Shown: positions 37,954 to 47,274, counted from the stretch's first letter. The stretch is DNA of 64,000 bases from Streptomyces sp. CB02261 (GCF_001905665.1 NZ_LIVX01000001.1:806001-870000); one strand, 5' to 3'. Program-made: numbers and translations. The notes: a model not told the origin generated them from the sequence alone.

Positions 37954-39339
37954 ATGCGCGACGCCCCGCCGTCCCCTCTGGTCACCGAACCGGAGCCCCT
38001 CTCCCACGGTCTGAAGCAGCGTCATCTGACGATGCTGGGGCTCGGCGGGGTGATCGGCGCCGGACTCTTCGTCGGCTCGGGGGCCGGCATCGCCGTCGCC
38101 GGGCCCGGGATCGTGGTCTCGTACCTGCTCGCCGGCGCGCTCGCGATGCTGGTCATGCGGATGCTGGGCGAGATGTCGGCGGCGATGCCGGCGTCGGGGG
38201 CCTTCTCGGTCCACGCCGAACGCGCGCTCGGCCGGTGGGCGGGCTTCTCGGTGGGGTGGCTGTACTGGTTCCTGCTCGTGGTCGTCCTCGCCGTGGAGGC
38301 GACGGGCGCGGCGCGCATCGCGCACGGCTGGGTGCCGGGGGTCCCGCAGTGGGGCTGGGTGCTGGTCTTCATGGTCGTGTTCACCGTCGCCAACCTCGCG
38401 GCGGTGAAGAACTTCGGCGAGTTCGAGTTCTGGTTCGCGGCGCTCAAGGTCGGCGCGATCGTGCTGTTCCTGGTGCTCGGGGTGCTGGCGATCGCCGGCT
38501 GGCTCCCGGAGACCGATCCGGTGGGCCTGGCGAACCTGACCGGGCAGGGCGGGTTCCTGCCGAACGGCTGGGCGGGGGTGGTCTCGGGCGTCCTCGCCGT
38601 GGTCTTCGCCTTCGGCGGTCTGGAGGTCGTCACGATCGCGGCGGCCGAGTCGGACGACCCGGCCAGGAACGTGGCGCGGGCGGTGCGCAGCGCGGTGTGG
38701 CGGATCCTCCTCTTCTACGTGGGCTCGATGCTGGTCATCGTGACGCTCCTGCCGTGGACGTCGATGAAGCCGGGCGAGTCGCCGTACGTGGCGGTCCTGG
38801 ACGCGATCGGGGTGCCCGGGGCGGGCCAGATCATGAACGTGGTGGTGTTCGTGGCGCTGCTGTCGGCGCTCAACGCGAACCTGTACGGCTCCTCCCGGAT
38901 GGTGTTCTCGCTCGCGGAGCGCGGGGAGGCGCCGAAGGGACTGCTCCGGGTGTCGGGCGGAGGGGTGCCGCGCCGGGCGGTCCTCGCCTCGGTGGCCTTC
39001 GGCTTCGTCTCCGTACTCCTCAATCTGAAGTGGCCGGACTCCGTCTTCCTCTACATGCTCAACGCGGTCGGGGCGGTCCTGCTCTTCGTGTGGGCGCTGA
39101 TCGCGGTCTCGCAGCTGCGGCTGCGGCGCCGGATCGAGCGGGAGGCGCCGGAGACGCTGACGCTGCGGATGTGGGGCTTCCCGTGGCTGACCTGGGTGGC
39201 GCTCGCCGCGATGGCGGCGGTGCTGGTCCTGATGCTGGCCGACGAGGCGGCGCGCCCGCAGGTGTTGTGGTCGGCTGCGGCGACGGGGGCGGTGCTCCTG
39301 GTGGCCGGGGTGCGAGAATTGCGCACGAAGCGGAGGTAG
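37954..39339 (+). CDS. amino acid permease (APC/AAT family), copy 2
   Basis: 461 residues from ATG 37954; a GTG at 37921 in frame (VPIPRERESPT) is an alternative because the ATG lacks a good ribosome site. Twelve helices, with LGLGGVIGAGLFVGSGAGIA, VKNFGEFEFWFAALKVG and REAPETLTLRMWGFP matching copies 1 and 3. Closer to copy 3 than to copy 1 by eye. The 263 bases between bioY and this start hold both promoters; a small AGACT/AGTCT hairpin (37897-37910) precedes the GTG. Confidence 0.88.
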   Translation: MRDAPPSPLVTEPEPLSHGLKQRHLTMLGLGGVIGAGLFVGSGAGIAVAGPGIVVSYLLAGALAMLVMRMLGEMSAAMPASGAFSVHAERALGRWAGFSVGWLYWFLLVVVLAVEATGAARIAHGWVPGVPQWGWVLVFMVVFTVANLAAVKNFGEFEFWFAALKVGAIVLFLVLGVLAIAGWLPETDPVGLANLTGQGGFLPNGWAGVVSGVLAVVFAFGGLEVVTIAAAESDDPARNVARAVRSAVWRILLFYVGSMLVIVTLLPWTSMKPGESPYVAVLDAIGVPGAGQIMNVVVFVALLSALNANLYGSSRMVFSLAERGEAPKGLLRVSGGGVPRRAVLASVAFGFVSVLLNLKWPDSVFLYMLNAVGAVLLFVWALIAVSQLRLRRRIEREAPETLTLRMWGFPWLTWVALAAMAAVLVLMLADEAARPQVLWSAAATGAVLLVAGVRELRTKRR

Positions 39340-39380
39340 TTCTTCACCTTGTGTGAAGGTGGTGCCCGTATAGCGGACAT

Positions 39381-39397
39381 CCGTTCCCTGTGAACGG
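39381..39397 (+). promoter_or_regulatory. palindrome upstream of permease 3
   Basis: CCGTTC-CCTGT-GAACGG is a perfect 6-5-6 palindrome, 56 bases before the permease 3 start. It may be an operator; as an RNA hairpin it would be weak. Confidence 0.4.
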
Positions 39398-39452
39398 TGT
39401 GCCGACCCAGACTGTGGCCGTTCCCCGTCTCAGCCAATGAACAGGGCGGCCC

Positions 39453-40862
39453 ATGTCCCGGACCACCGCGCCCGAGCCCGTCGACCGCAAGGACGACGCG
39501 GCGACCTCCTCGAACGGCCTCTCGCACGGCCTCAAGCAGCGCCATCTCTCGATGATCGCCCTCGGTGGTGTCATCGGCGCCGGACTCTTCGTCGGTTCCG
39601 GTGCCGGCATCGCCGTCGCGGGACCGTCGATCGTGATCGCCTACGCCCTCTCCGGCATCCTCGTGATGCTGGTGATGCGGATGCTCGGCGAGATGTCCGC
39701 CGCGAACCCGGCCTCGGGCTCCTTCTCCGTCCACGCCGAGCGGGCCCTCGGCCCCTGGGCCGGCTTCACCGCCGGCTGGGCCTTCTGGTTCCTGCTCTGC
39801 GTCGCCGTCGGCCTGGAGGGTATCGGCGCGGCGAAGATCATGACGGGCTGGTTCCCGGACAGCCCCGAGTGGGCCTGGGTCGCGCTCTTCATGCTGGTCT
39901 TCTGTGCCACCAACCTGGCGGCCGTGAAGAACTTCGGCGAGTTCGAGTTCTGGTTCGCCGCGCTGAAGGTCGGTGCGATCGTCCTCTTCCTCGGGATCGG
40001 CGTGCTCGCCATCGCCGGTGTCCTGCCGGGCACGGACTCCCCCGGCACGGCGAACCTCACCGGTGACGGCGGCTTCTTCCCGAACGGCTCCGAGGGCCTG
40101 ATCGTGGGTCTGCTCGCCTCCGTCTTCGCGTACGGCGGTCTGGAGACGGTCACCATCGCCGCCGCCGAGTCGGAGCACCCGGTGCAGGGCGTCGCCAAGG
40201 CCGTGCGGACGGCGATGTGGCGGATCGCGCTCTTCTACATCGGCTCGATGGCGGTCATCGTCACCCTCGTGCCGTGGGACGACAAGACGGTCGTCGAGAA
40301 GGGCCCGTACGTCGCCACCCTCGACCACCTGGGCATCCCGGCGGCCGGTCAGATCATGAACGTGGTCGTGCTCGTCGCCCTGCTCTCGGCGATGAACGCC
40401 AACATCTACGGCGCCTCCCGGATGGCCGGTTCGCTCGTCGCCCGCGGGCAGGGCCCGAAGGCGCTCGGCCGCACCTTCGGCGGGGTCCCCCGGCCGGCGG
40501 TCCTCGTCTCCTCCGTCTTCGGCTTCGGCTGTGTGCTGCTCAGCTACTGGCGCCCCGACGACATCTTCGTCTGGCTGCTCAACACGATCGGCGCCATCAT
40601 CCTGGTCGTCTGGTTCTTCATCGCCGCCTCCCAGCTGATCCTGCGCCGCCGCACCGAGCGCGAGGCACCCGAGAAGCTCGTCGTGCGGATGTGGGCCTTC
40701 CCGGTGCTGACCTGGGTGGCGCTCGCCGGCATGGCGGCGATCTTCGTCCTGATGGCCCGTGAGGAGGGCACGCGGACGCAGCTGTACGGGACCGGCGCCC
40801 TGACGCTGGTCCTCGCCGTCATCGGCTTCGTACGGCAGAAGGCGGCGGCCCGCGCGTCCTGA
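39453..40862 (+). CDS. amino acid permease (APC/AAT family), copy 3
   Basis: 469 residues from ATG 39453 with AGGGCGG upstream. Twelve helices; IALGGVIGAGLFVGSGAGIA is nearly identical to copy 2, and VKNFGEFEFWFAALKVGAIV is shared. Helix 3 differs from the other copies (AFWFLLCVAVGLEGIGAAK in place of LYWF...VEAT), which could change the substrate. Preceded by 113 bases with a palindrome and followed by a strong terminator. Confidence 0.9.
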   Translation: MSRTTAPEPVDRKDDAATSSNGLSHGLKQRHLSMIALGGVIGAGLFVGSGAGIAVAGPSIVIAYALSGILVMLVMRMLGEMSAANPASGSFSVHAERALGPWAGFTAGWAFWFLLCVAVGLEGIGAAKIMTGWFPDSPEWAWVALFMLVFCATNLAAVKNFGEFEFWFAALKVGAIVLFLGIGVLAIAGVLPGTDSPGTANLTGDGGFFPNGSEGLIVGLLASVFAYGGLETVTIAAAESEHPVQGVAKAVRTAMWRIALFYIGSMAVIVTLVPWDDKTVVEKGPYVATLDHLGIPAAGQIMNVVVLVALLSAMNANIYGASRMAGSLVARGQGPKALGRTFGGVPRPAVLVSSVFGFGCVLLSYWRPDDIFVWLLNTIGAIILVVWFFIAASQLILRRRTEREAPEKLVVRMWAFPVLTWVALAGMAAIFVLMAREEGTRTQLYGTGALTLVLAVIGFVRQKAAARAS

Positions 40863-40889
40863 CGCCCCCTCCGCTCCCTCACGCACCCC

Positions 40890-40928
40890 CCGGAACCCCC
40901 GGACCGTCGCTCGGTCCGGGGGTTCCGG
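40890..40928 (+). terminator. terminator after permease 3
   Basis: Perfect 17-bp stem (40890-40906 with 40912-40928) and 5-base loop, 28 bases after the stop codon. Confidence 0.9.
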
Positions 40929-41012
40929 CCGTCCGAGCAGGGGCGGGGCGGGACGCGGGACCTAGGACGAAGGGATGATCACCTGAGACCCGTACCTACT
41001 GTTAGCCTGCAC

Positions 41013-41029
41013 TTGCATATAGGTTGCAA
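41013..41029 (+). promoter_or_regulatory. Nur box of sodF
   Basis: TTGCAT-ATAGG-TTGCAA fits the Streptomyces Nur consensus tTGCaa-N5-ttGCAA over its full 17 bases. It lies 26 bases before the sodF ATG, over the expected promoter. Nur, a nickel-dependent Fur-family repressor, shuts off sodF when nickel is available. Confidence 0.8.
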
Positions 41030-41054
41030 TAAGCAGCAGTCGAAGGAGCCGGGC

Positions 41055-41699
41055 ATGGCGATCTACACACTTCCGGAGCTGCCGTACGACTACGCGGCGC
41101 TGGAGCCGGTGATCAATCCGCAGATCATCGAGCTGCACCACGACAAGCACCACGCGGCGTACGTCAAGGGAGCCAACGACACCCTGGAGCAGCTGGAGGA
41201 GGCCCGCGCCAAGGACCAGTGGGGCGCGATCAACGGCCTGCAGAAGAACCTGGCCTTCCATCTCTCCGGCCACATCCTCCACTCCATCTACTGGAACAAC
41301 ATGGCAAGCCCCAAGGGCGGCGGCGGGGGCGAGCCGCTGGCCGCCGACGGCGTCGGCGACCTCGCGGACGCGATCACCGAGTCGTTCGGCTCCTTCGCCG
41401 CGTTCAAGGCCCAGCTGACCAAGGCCTCCGCGACCACCCAGGGCTCCGGCTGGGGCGTCCTCGCCTACGAGCCGGTCAGCGGCCGGCTCATCGTCGAGCA
41501 GGTCTACGACCACCAGGGCAACGTCGGCCAGGGCTCGGTCCCGATCCTGGTCTTCGACGCCTGGGAGCACGCCTTCTACCTCCAGTACAAGAACCAGAAG
41601 GTCGACTTCATCGACGCCATGTGGCAGGTCGTCAACTGGCAGGACGTGAACAAGCGCTACCACGCCGCCAAGGCCTCGGTGCCGCTGATCTCCTTCTGA
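41055..41699 (+). CDS. sodF: iron superoxide dismutase SodF
   Basis: Converts superoxide to oxygen and hydrogen peroxide. 214 residues from ATG with GAAGGAG 7 bases upstream; N-terminus [19 protein letters not shown]. Metal ligands H28 (LHHDKHH), H76 (GHILHSIYW), D168 and H172 (FDAWEH). Family Fe/Mn-SOD; assigned as the Fe type because it sits under a Nur box, the arrangement by which Streptomyces swaps Fe-SOD for Ni-SOD. In S. coelicolor the sodF 3' UTR is processed to an sRNA against sodN; a 75-base UTR ending in a terminator follows here too. Confidence 0.95.
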   Translation: MAIYTLPELPYDYAALEPVINPQIIELHHDKHHAAYVKGANDTLEQLEEARAKDQWGAINGLQKNLAFHLSGHILHSIYWNNMASPKGGGGGEPLAADGVGDLADAITESFGSFAAFKAQLTKASATTQGSGWGVLAYEPVSGRLIVEQVYDHQGNVGQGSVPILVFDAWEHAFYLQYKNQKVDFIDAMWQVVNWQDVNKRYHAAKASVPLISF

Positions 41700-41774
41700 C
41701 CGGCGCCCGCAGAGGGCCCCCCGTCGTCCTGCTCGTGATCGTCTTCTCACCCTTCGCGCGGCAGGCGGAATGAC

Positions 41775-41813
41775 GAAGAACCCCCGTGACCACCTGGGTC
41801 GCGGGGGTTCTTC
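41775..41813 (+). terminator. terminator of sodF
   Basis: 12-bp stem (41775-41786 with 41802-41813), extended by an inner GACC/GGTC pairing, 75 bases after the sodF stop. It would form the 3' end of any sRNA processed from the sodF mRNA. Confidence 0.85.
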
Positions 41814-41998
41814 CCTGCGCCCTCCAACCCGCCGGAGCCTCCCCCCACCCGAGTTCGAGCCTTGCTCGAGGGCGGGCACAAAGTGTGGTCCACGCCAGTG
41901 TTTCTGATCCGGCGAAAAACAGGGACTGGGATGTCTGGTACGGACGGAGACCGGGTCATGGGGCCCCGCCGAGCTTGTGTGAACCGCGAGGTCGGCCG

Positions 41999-42115
41999 AT
42001 GACCCGGCGCGTGGTGATCACCGGCATCGGCGTACGCGCCCCGGGAGGTGTCGGCGCCGCGCAGTTCTGGGACCCGCTGTCGTCCGGGCGCACGGCCACC
42101 CGGGCCATCTCCTTC
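41999..42115 (+). pseudogene. 5' remnant of a type II PKS ketosynthase-alpha gene
   Basis: The 39 codons encode [20 protein letters not shown], then [19 protein letters not shown]. This is the N-terminus of minimal-PKS ketosynthase-alpha, closest in memory to the spore-pigment (WhiE ORFIII) type. After ISF homology stops abruptly; the usual FDPSPFRSR is missing and unrelated sequence leads into pepN. The frame stays open into pepN by chance. Upstream, an open frame from ATG 41931 ends VNREVGR and overlaps the ketosynthase start as ATGA, the coupling expected of a PKS operon, so the fragment may include the end of the preceding gene. Remaining DNA from 41814 to 41930 shows nothing I can name. 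Confidence 0.8.
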
Positions 42116-42211
42116 GAACGCCGGTGGACTCCGACTGGAGGGGGAAACCGGGTGCTCCGAGCCCTCGTGGGAGGATCGGGGCTGTTTCGAACGCGCCACA
42201 AAGGAGTGACC

Positions 42212-44758
42212 GTGCCCGGTGAGAATCTGTCCCGCGACGAGGCCCAGGAGCGGGCGGCCCTGCTGTCCGTCGACGGGTACGAGGTCGTCCTCGACCTGCG
42301 GTCGGCGGTCGGCGACTCGACCGAGGCGGTGCGCACGTTCCGTTCGGAGACGACGATCCGCTTCCGCCGCACCGGCGAGGGCACGAGCACGTTCGTCGAC
42401 CTGATCGCCCCGGCCGTGGACGCGGTCACCCTCAACGGGCGCTCCCTGGACCCGGCGGTCGTCTTCGACGGCTCGCGGATCACGCTCGACGGCCTCGCCG
42501 ACGAGAACACGCTCGTGGTGGACGCGCGGTGCGCCTACAGCCGGACCGGCGAGGGCCTGCACCGCTTCGTCGACCCCGAGGACGGCGAGGTCTACCTCTA
42601 CACGCAGTACGAGCCGGCCGACGCCCGCCGGGTGTACGCCAACTTCGAGCAGCCCGACCTCAAGGCCCCGTACCGCTTCACGGTGACCGCGCCCGAGGGC
42701 TGGACGGTCTGGTCGAACGGCGCGGGCGAGCAGGACGCCGAGGGTGTGTGGCGGTTCGCGGAGACGGCGCCGATCTCCACGTACATCACGTGCGTCGTCG
42801 CGGGTCCGTACCACTACGTCACCGACACCTACACGCGCGGCGACCTGGTGATCCCGCTCGGCGCGATGTGCCGCAAGGGGCTCGCGAAGCACTTCGACGC
42901 GGACGACGTCTTCCTGATCACCAAGCAGGGCCTCGACTTCTTCCACGACAACTTCGACTACCCGTACCCCTTCGGGAAGTACGACCAGGCCTTCGTCCCC
43001 GAGTACAACCTCGGCGCGATGGAGAACCCGGGCATGGTGACCTTCCGCGAGGAGTACGTCTACCGGGGCAAGGTGACGCAGGCCGCGTACGAGAGCCGGG
43101 CCAACGTCATCCTGCACGAGATGGCGCACATGTGGTTCGGCGACCTCGTCACCATGGTGTGGTGGGACGACCTGTGGCTGAAGGAGTCCTTCGCCGACTT
43201 CATGGGCTCCTTCGCGAACGCCGAGGCGACCCGCTTCACCAACAGCTGGGTGACCTTCGCCAACAACCGCAAGGCCTGGGCGTACCGCGCCGACCAGCTG
43301 CCGTCCACGCACCCGATCACGGCCGACATCCGTGACCTGGAGGACGCCAAGCTCAACTTCGACGGCATCACGTACGCCAAGGGCGCGGCGGTGCTCAAGC
43401 AGCTCGTCGCGTACGCGGGCCGGGACGCGTTCATGGAGGGCGCGCGCCGCTACTTCAAGCGCCACGCCTACGGGAACACGCGGCTCGACGACCTCCTCAC
43501 GATCCTGGAGGAGACCTCGGGACGCGACATGAGGGCCTGGGCGAAGTCCTGGCTCCAGACCTCGGGCGTGAACACCCTGACGCCCGTCGTCACCCATGAC
43601 GCGGAGGGCCGGATCACCGAGCTCGCCGTCGTCCAGGAGGGGGACGCGCTGCGGCCGCACCGGGCCGCCGTCGGCCTCTACCGCGTCTCCGGCGGGGAGC
43701 TCGTCCGGTACGCGCGGGCCGAGGCCGACATCACCGGCGCGCGGACCGTCGTCACCGACCTGACGGGCGAGGAGCGGCCCGACCTCGTCCTCGTCAACGA
43801 CGACGACCTCACCTACTGCAAGATCCGCTTCGACGAGGCCTCCCTCGCCACCCTGCGGGCGCACCTCGGTGACATCACCGACCCCCTGGCCCGCGCCCTG
43901 TGCTGGTCGGCGCTGTGGAACCTGACCCGCGACGGGCTGATGCCGGCCCGGGACTTCGTCGCCGTGGCGCTCGCCTTCGCGGGCCGCGAGACCGACATCG
44001 GCGTCCTCCAGATGGTGCACGCCTGGACGAGGTCGGCCGTCACCCTGTACGCGGCCCCCGAGTGGCGCGAGGAAGGCGGGCGGCTGCTCGCCGAGGGCGG
44101 GCTGCGTGAGCTGCGGGTGGCCGAGCCGGGCAGCGAGCACCAGCTGACCTGGGGGCGCTTCCTCGCGGCGACGGCCTCGACCGAGGCCGACTTCCAGCTC
44201 CTGGAGGGGCTGCTCGACGGTACGGCGAAGATCGACGGGCTCGACGTCGACCAGGAGCTGCGCTGGGCGCTGCTCTCCCCGCTCGCGGCACACGGCCGGG
44301 CGGACGAGGCCCGGATCGGTGCGGAACTGGCCCGGGACGACACGGCGACGGGCAAGCGCCACCAGGTCCGGCTGCTCGCCTCGCGGCCCTCGGCCGCCGT
44401 GAAGGCGCAGGCGTGGGCGCAGGTCGTCGAGTCGGACACCCTGTCGAACGCGCTGGTGGAGGCGACGATCGCGGGCTTCGTCCAGCCCTCGCAGCGTGAG
44501 CTGATCGCCCCGTACGCGGAGCGGTACTTCGCGGCGATCGAGCGGGTGTGGGCCGAGCGGTCCATCCAGATCGGCATCCACGTGGTCCGGGGCCTGTTCC
44601 CGGGGCTCCAGGACGACGAGGCGACGCTCACCGCGACGGACACCTGGCTGTCGGCCCACGCCTCGGCGGCGCCGGCGCTGCGCCGGCTGGTCCTGGAGGC
44701 GCGGGACGACCTGGCGCGGGCGCTGCGCGCGCAGGCCTGCGACCGCCTGGCGGCCTAG
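42212..44758 (+). CDS. pepN: aminopeptidase N (M1), copy 1
   Basis: Zinc metallopeptidase removing N-terminal residues. 848 residues from GTG 42212 with AAAGGAG 5 bases upstream, the same start context as copy 2. Substrate loop GAMEN at 268-272, zinc site HEMAH at 302-306, with the third ligand Glu at 325. The stretch after the site reads [14 protein letters not shown], while copy 2 and most M1 enzymes have WWNDLWLNE. ERAP1-like C-terminal domain fills the second half. Upstream bases 42165-42211 resemble the region before copy 2, indicating duplication of the whole gene with its promoter. The ketosynthase remnant directly precedes that segment. Confidence 0.94.
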   Translation: MPGENLSRDEAQERAALLSVDGYEVVLDLRSAVGDSTEAVRTFRSETTIRFRRTGEGTSTFVDLIAPAVDAVTLNGRSLDPAVVFDGSRITLDGLADENTLVVDARCAYSRTGEGLHRFVDPEDGEVYLYTQYEPADARRVYANFEQPDLKAPYRFTVTAPEGWTVWSNGAGEQDAEGVWRFAETAPISTYITCVVAGPYHYVTDTYTRGDLVIPLGAMCRKGLAKHFDADDVFLITKQGLDFFHDNFDYPYPFGKYDQAFVPEYNLGAMENPGMVTFREEYVYRGKVTQAAYESRANVILHEMAHMWFGDLVTMVWWDDLWLKESFADFMGSFANAEATRFTNSWVTFANNRKAWAYRADQLPSTHPITADIRDLEDAKLNFDGITYAKGAAVLKQLVAYAGRDAFMEGARRYFKRHAYGNTRLDDLLTILEETSGRDMRAWAKSWLQTSGVNTLTPVVTHDAEGRITELAVVQEGDALRPHRAAVGLYRVSGGELVRYARAEADITGARTVVTDLTGEERPDLVLVNDDDLTYCKIRFDEASLATLRAHLGDITDPLARALCWSALWNLTRDGLMPARDFVAVALAFAGRETDIGVLQMVHAWTRSAVTLYAAPEWREEGGRLLAEGGLRELRVAEPGSEHQLTWGRFLAATASTEADFQLLEGLLDGTAKIDGLDVDQELRWALLSPLAAHGRADEARIGAELARDDTATGKRHQVRLLASRPSAAVKAQAWAQVVESDTLSNALVEATIAGFVQPSQRELIAPYAERYFAAIERVWAERSIQIGIHVVRGLFPGLQDDEATLTATDTWLSAHASAAPALRRLVLEARDDLARALRAQACDRLAA

Positions 44759-44765
44759 CGCTCTC

Positions 44766-44808
44766 CACCGGTGGGGGTCGTGCGCCCGGCGCACGGCCCC
44801 CACCGGTG
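44766..44808 (+). terminator. terminator after pepN copy 1
   Basis: 20-bp stem (44766-44785 with 44789-44808) with one G-T pair and a 3-base loop, 7 bases after the pepN stop. Confidence 0.85.
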
Positions 44809-44931
44809 CGTGTGCCCGGCGCGCCCCTCATCGGCACTCGAACGCGCGTACTTTAGGGCAGACTTGTCCCTGATTGTCGACGAGCGTGTAACAGGGGTTA
44901 GGGGAGCCTTCGGAAGCGGAAGACCCCCGAC

Positions 44932-45936
44932 ATGAACCACAACACCCCCATCACCCCCCGCCCCCTCCCCCTCGCCTCCCGCACCGGCCGCCCCGAACGC
45001 CTCGCGTCGGCGGACCAGTTGAGGGCCCTGGGCCTTCCCGCCGGTGAGGTCGCCGCGCGCTGCCGGCCCGGCGGCTGGCAGCAGCTGCTGCCCGGTGTCT
45101 TCCTGCTCCAGCCCGGCCCGCCCACCAGCGAGGACCGGCTCCGCGCCGCGCTCCTCTACGCCCGCAGGACCGGCGCCGTCCCCCAGCAGGGCCCCGACGC
45201 GATGATCACCGGGCTCGCCGCGCTGACCCTGCACCGCTTCTCCTCCGCTCCCCCGCTCACCGCCCTGGAGCGGATCGACGTCCTGGTCCCCCGCACCCGG
45301 CGGCTGCGCTCCACCGGCTGGGTGCGGGTGCTGCGCGCCGCCGAGTCCCCGGAGCCGGTGGAGCTGACCGGGGTGCCCGTCGCCCCCGTCGCCCGCGCCG
45401 TCGCCGACGCGGTGTCGGGCCTCTCGGACGCGGAGACCGTACGCGGGCTGCTCACCGAGGCGGTGCGCGGCGGCCACTGCGAACCGGGCGGTTTGGTACG
45501 CGAGTTGAGCCGCGCCCGGCTGCTCGGCCGCCCGCACGTGGTGGACGCGGTGGACGCGCTGCTCGCGGAGGGACGGTCGCTCTCCGAGGAGCGCCTGTAC
45601 GAGATGGTGCGGGACTTCGCCCTGCCGGACCCGCTGTGGAACGTGGACCTGCGGCTGCCGGGCGGCCCGCACCTGGGCGGGGTGGACGCCTACTGGCCCG
45701 ACCAGGCCGTCGCCGTCGAGCTCGACACCCGGGCCCCGCGGCAGGACGACGACGCGCTCTGGTCCGAGTACACCCGCAAGCGGGAGCACCTGGAGCGGCT
45801 CGGCATCACGGTGGTCCACCTCACCCCGCGCAAGCTGCGCGAGGCGATGGACCAGCAGGCCACCGTGGTGCGGACGGCCCTGATGGCCTCGTCCGACCGG
45901 AAGCCCGCCGCGTACGTCGTCGTCCTGCCCCGGTGA
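44932..45936 (+). CDS. AbiEi-like N-terminal / DUF559-like nuclease-fold protein
   Basis: 334 residues; function not established. Residues about 20-160 resemble the winged-helix plus repeat layout of AbiEi-type antitoxin proteins (LRALGLPAGEVAARCRPGGW, LLPGVFLL, AAESPEPVELTGVPVAP). The C-terminal third looks like a Vsr/DUF559 restriction-endonuclease fold: GGVDAYWPDQAVAVELD gives a D...ELD pair, then RKREHLERLGITVVHLTPRKL. This domain pair is common in actinobacteria, usually without an AbiEii partner, and none is here. The N-terminus is Pro-rich. Upstream 44809-44931 must contain its promoter; no clear hexamers are visible. Confidence 0.7.
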   Translation: MNHNTPITPRPLPLASRTGRPERLASADQLRALGLPAGEVAARCRPGGWQQLLPGVFLLQPGPPTSEDRLRAALLYARRTGAVPQQGPDAMITGLAALTLHRFSSAPPLTALERIDVLVPRTRRLRSTGWVRVLRAAESPEPVELTGVPVAPVARAVADAVSGLSDAETVRGLLTEAVRGGHCEPGGLVRELSRARLLGRPHVVDAVDALLAEGRSLSEERLYEMVRDFALPDPLWNVDLRLPGGPHLGGVDAYWPDQAVAVELDTRAPRQDDDALWSEYTRKREHLERLGITVVHLTPRKLREAMDQQATVVRTALMASSDRKPAAYVVVLPR

Positions 45937-45954
45937 GGGGCCCGAGGCCAGGGG

Positions 45955-47154
45955 TCAGTTCCTCGGGACGAGGCCGGTCAGCGCCTTCGCGTCGAGGCCC
46001 TTGGACTCGGCGTCCTTCGGGGCCGTGCCGCAGAACTCGGCCTCGACGACCGACTGGGTGTCACCCGTCCAGTCCGCGTTGAAGTTGGCGGCGAGGGAGT
46101 GCCGCCCGTCGCGGGTGGTGTACGCCTCCGAGACCGAGCCGTGGATGCCGCCGCCGTGGCCCCAGATCTCCGTGCCGCAGCTCAGCTTCTGCCACGAGAT
46201 CCCGAGGCCGTAACGGAACTGGGGGAACCCGGGGTCGACCGCCACCGTGGTGGTCAACTCGCGCATCCCTGCCTTCGGGAGCAGCCGGCCCTTCAGGAGG
46301 GCGCGGTAGAAGGTCTGGAGGTCGTCCGAGTCGGAGATCATCTCGCCCGCCGCCAGGGCGAGGGAGGGGTTGAGCTCGGTGACGTCGTGGACGGGGGCGC
46401 CCGGGGTCGGCGAGAGCGTGGAGTACGCCCGGCTGCTGGGCTGGGGCATGGTCACCCTGGTGCCGGGGACGCTGGTGGCGCGCAGCTTCAGCGGCTTGAT
46501 GATCCGGTTCTCGACGGCCTTGCCGTACGGGCGTCCGGTGATCTTCTCGATGACCATGCCGGCGAGGACGTAGTTGGTGTTGGAGTACTTCCAGCCGTCG
46601 CCGGGGTCGAACTCCGGCTGGTGCGCCATGGCGACGCCGACGAGCTGGCGGGGGCTCCAGGTGTCGTAGCGGTGCTCCAGGAAGCCGGGACCGAACACCC
46701 GCTCCTGGAAGTCAGGGTCCTCGGTGTAGCTGTAGATCCCGCTGGTGTGGTTGAGCAGCTGGCGGACGGTGATCTTCCGGCCGTCGTGGCCGTTGCCCCG
46801 GACGACGCCGGGCAGATGCTTCTCGACCCGGTCGTCGAGGTCGAGCCGGCCCTCGGCCTGGAGCTGGAGGAGGACGGTGGCGGCGAAGGTCTTGGTGATG
46901 GAGCCGACCCGGAAGCGGTCGTCGCCCCCGCGCTCGCCGGCGGTGCCGGTCCAGCGGTCGTGGCCGTCGCGGGCTCCGGCGACGACACCGGGCACGCCGG
47001 CGTCGACGGCGGCCTGGAGCGCCTGCTGGGTGGCCGCGTGGTCCGTCTTCGCCGGTGCGGGTGCCGCGAGGGCGGGGGTGGCGAGCGCCGTGGCGGTGAG
47101 CCCCGCGACCAGGGCGGCGGCGAGGACGGTGCGGGTCGTGCGTACGGCTGACAT
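45955..47154 (-). CDS. secreted serine hydrolase (beta-lactamase/DD-peptidase fold)
   Basis: 399 residues with a Sec signal peptide (TTRTVLAAALVAGLTATALATPALA, cleavage probably after ALAAPA). Class C beta-lactamase/D-alanyl-D-alanine carboxypeptidase family: SxxK in VGSITKTFAATV, YxN in WKYSNTNYVLAG and HxG in WGHGGGIHG. Two cysteines (LSCGTE, EFCGTA) may pair. Like Streptomyces R61-type enzymes it may trim wall peptides; beta-lactam or ester hydrolysis is also possible. It converges with the 44932 gene with only 18 bases between. Confidence 0.92.
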   Translation of the reverse strand: MSAVRTTRTVLAAALVAGLTATALATPALAAPAPAKTDHAATQQALQAAVDAGVPGVVAGARDGHDRWTGTAGERGGDDRFRVGSITKTFAATVLLQLQAEGRLDLDDRVEKHLPGVVRGNGHDGRKITVRQLLNHTSGIYSYTEDPDFQERVFGPGFLEHRYDTWSPRQLVGVAMAHQPEFDPGDGWKYSNTNYVLAGMVIEKITGRPYGKAVENRIIKPLKLRATSVPGTRVTMPQPSSRAYSTLSPTPGAPVHDVTELNPSLALAAGEMISDSDDLQTFYRALLKGRLLPKAGMRELTTTVAVDPGFPQFRYGLGISWQKLSCGTEIWGHGGGIHGSVSEAYTTRDGRHSLAANFNADWTGDTQSVVEAEFCGTAPKDAESKGLDAKALTGLVPRN

Positions 47155-47274
47155 GCGGGCTCCCCTGAGGTTCTGCCGTGTGTGCTGCGGTCGGCGGGGA
47201 GGACCACGGGTCGTGCGGGGAGGGTTGAGCGGGGTGGCGACGGTTGAGCGCCTTTCGGCCGTTTCGGGGAGGGG

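Noticed and set aside
39342..39358. CTTCAC/GTGAAG hairpin as terminator of permease 2
   Set aside because: Only a 6-bp stem without a T-run, much weaker than the other terminators in the window.
41786..42211. Reading the 990-codon frame as one protein: ketosynthase N-terminus fused to PepN
   Set aside because: PepN has its own ribosome site and GTG at 42212, matching the start of copy 2. The ketosynthase part stops abruptly and cannot fold alone. It is scored as a remnant instead.
41747..44803. A 1018-codon open frame antisense to pepN copy 1
   Set aside because: Codon-position composition favours the plus strand, which encodes a complete M1 peptidase. The antisense product is Arg/Gly/Val-rich with no motifs.
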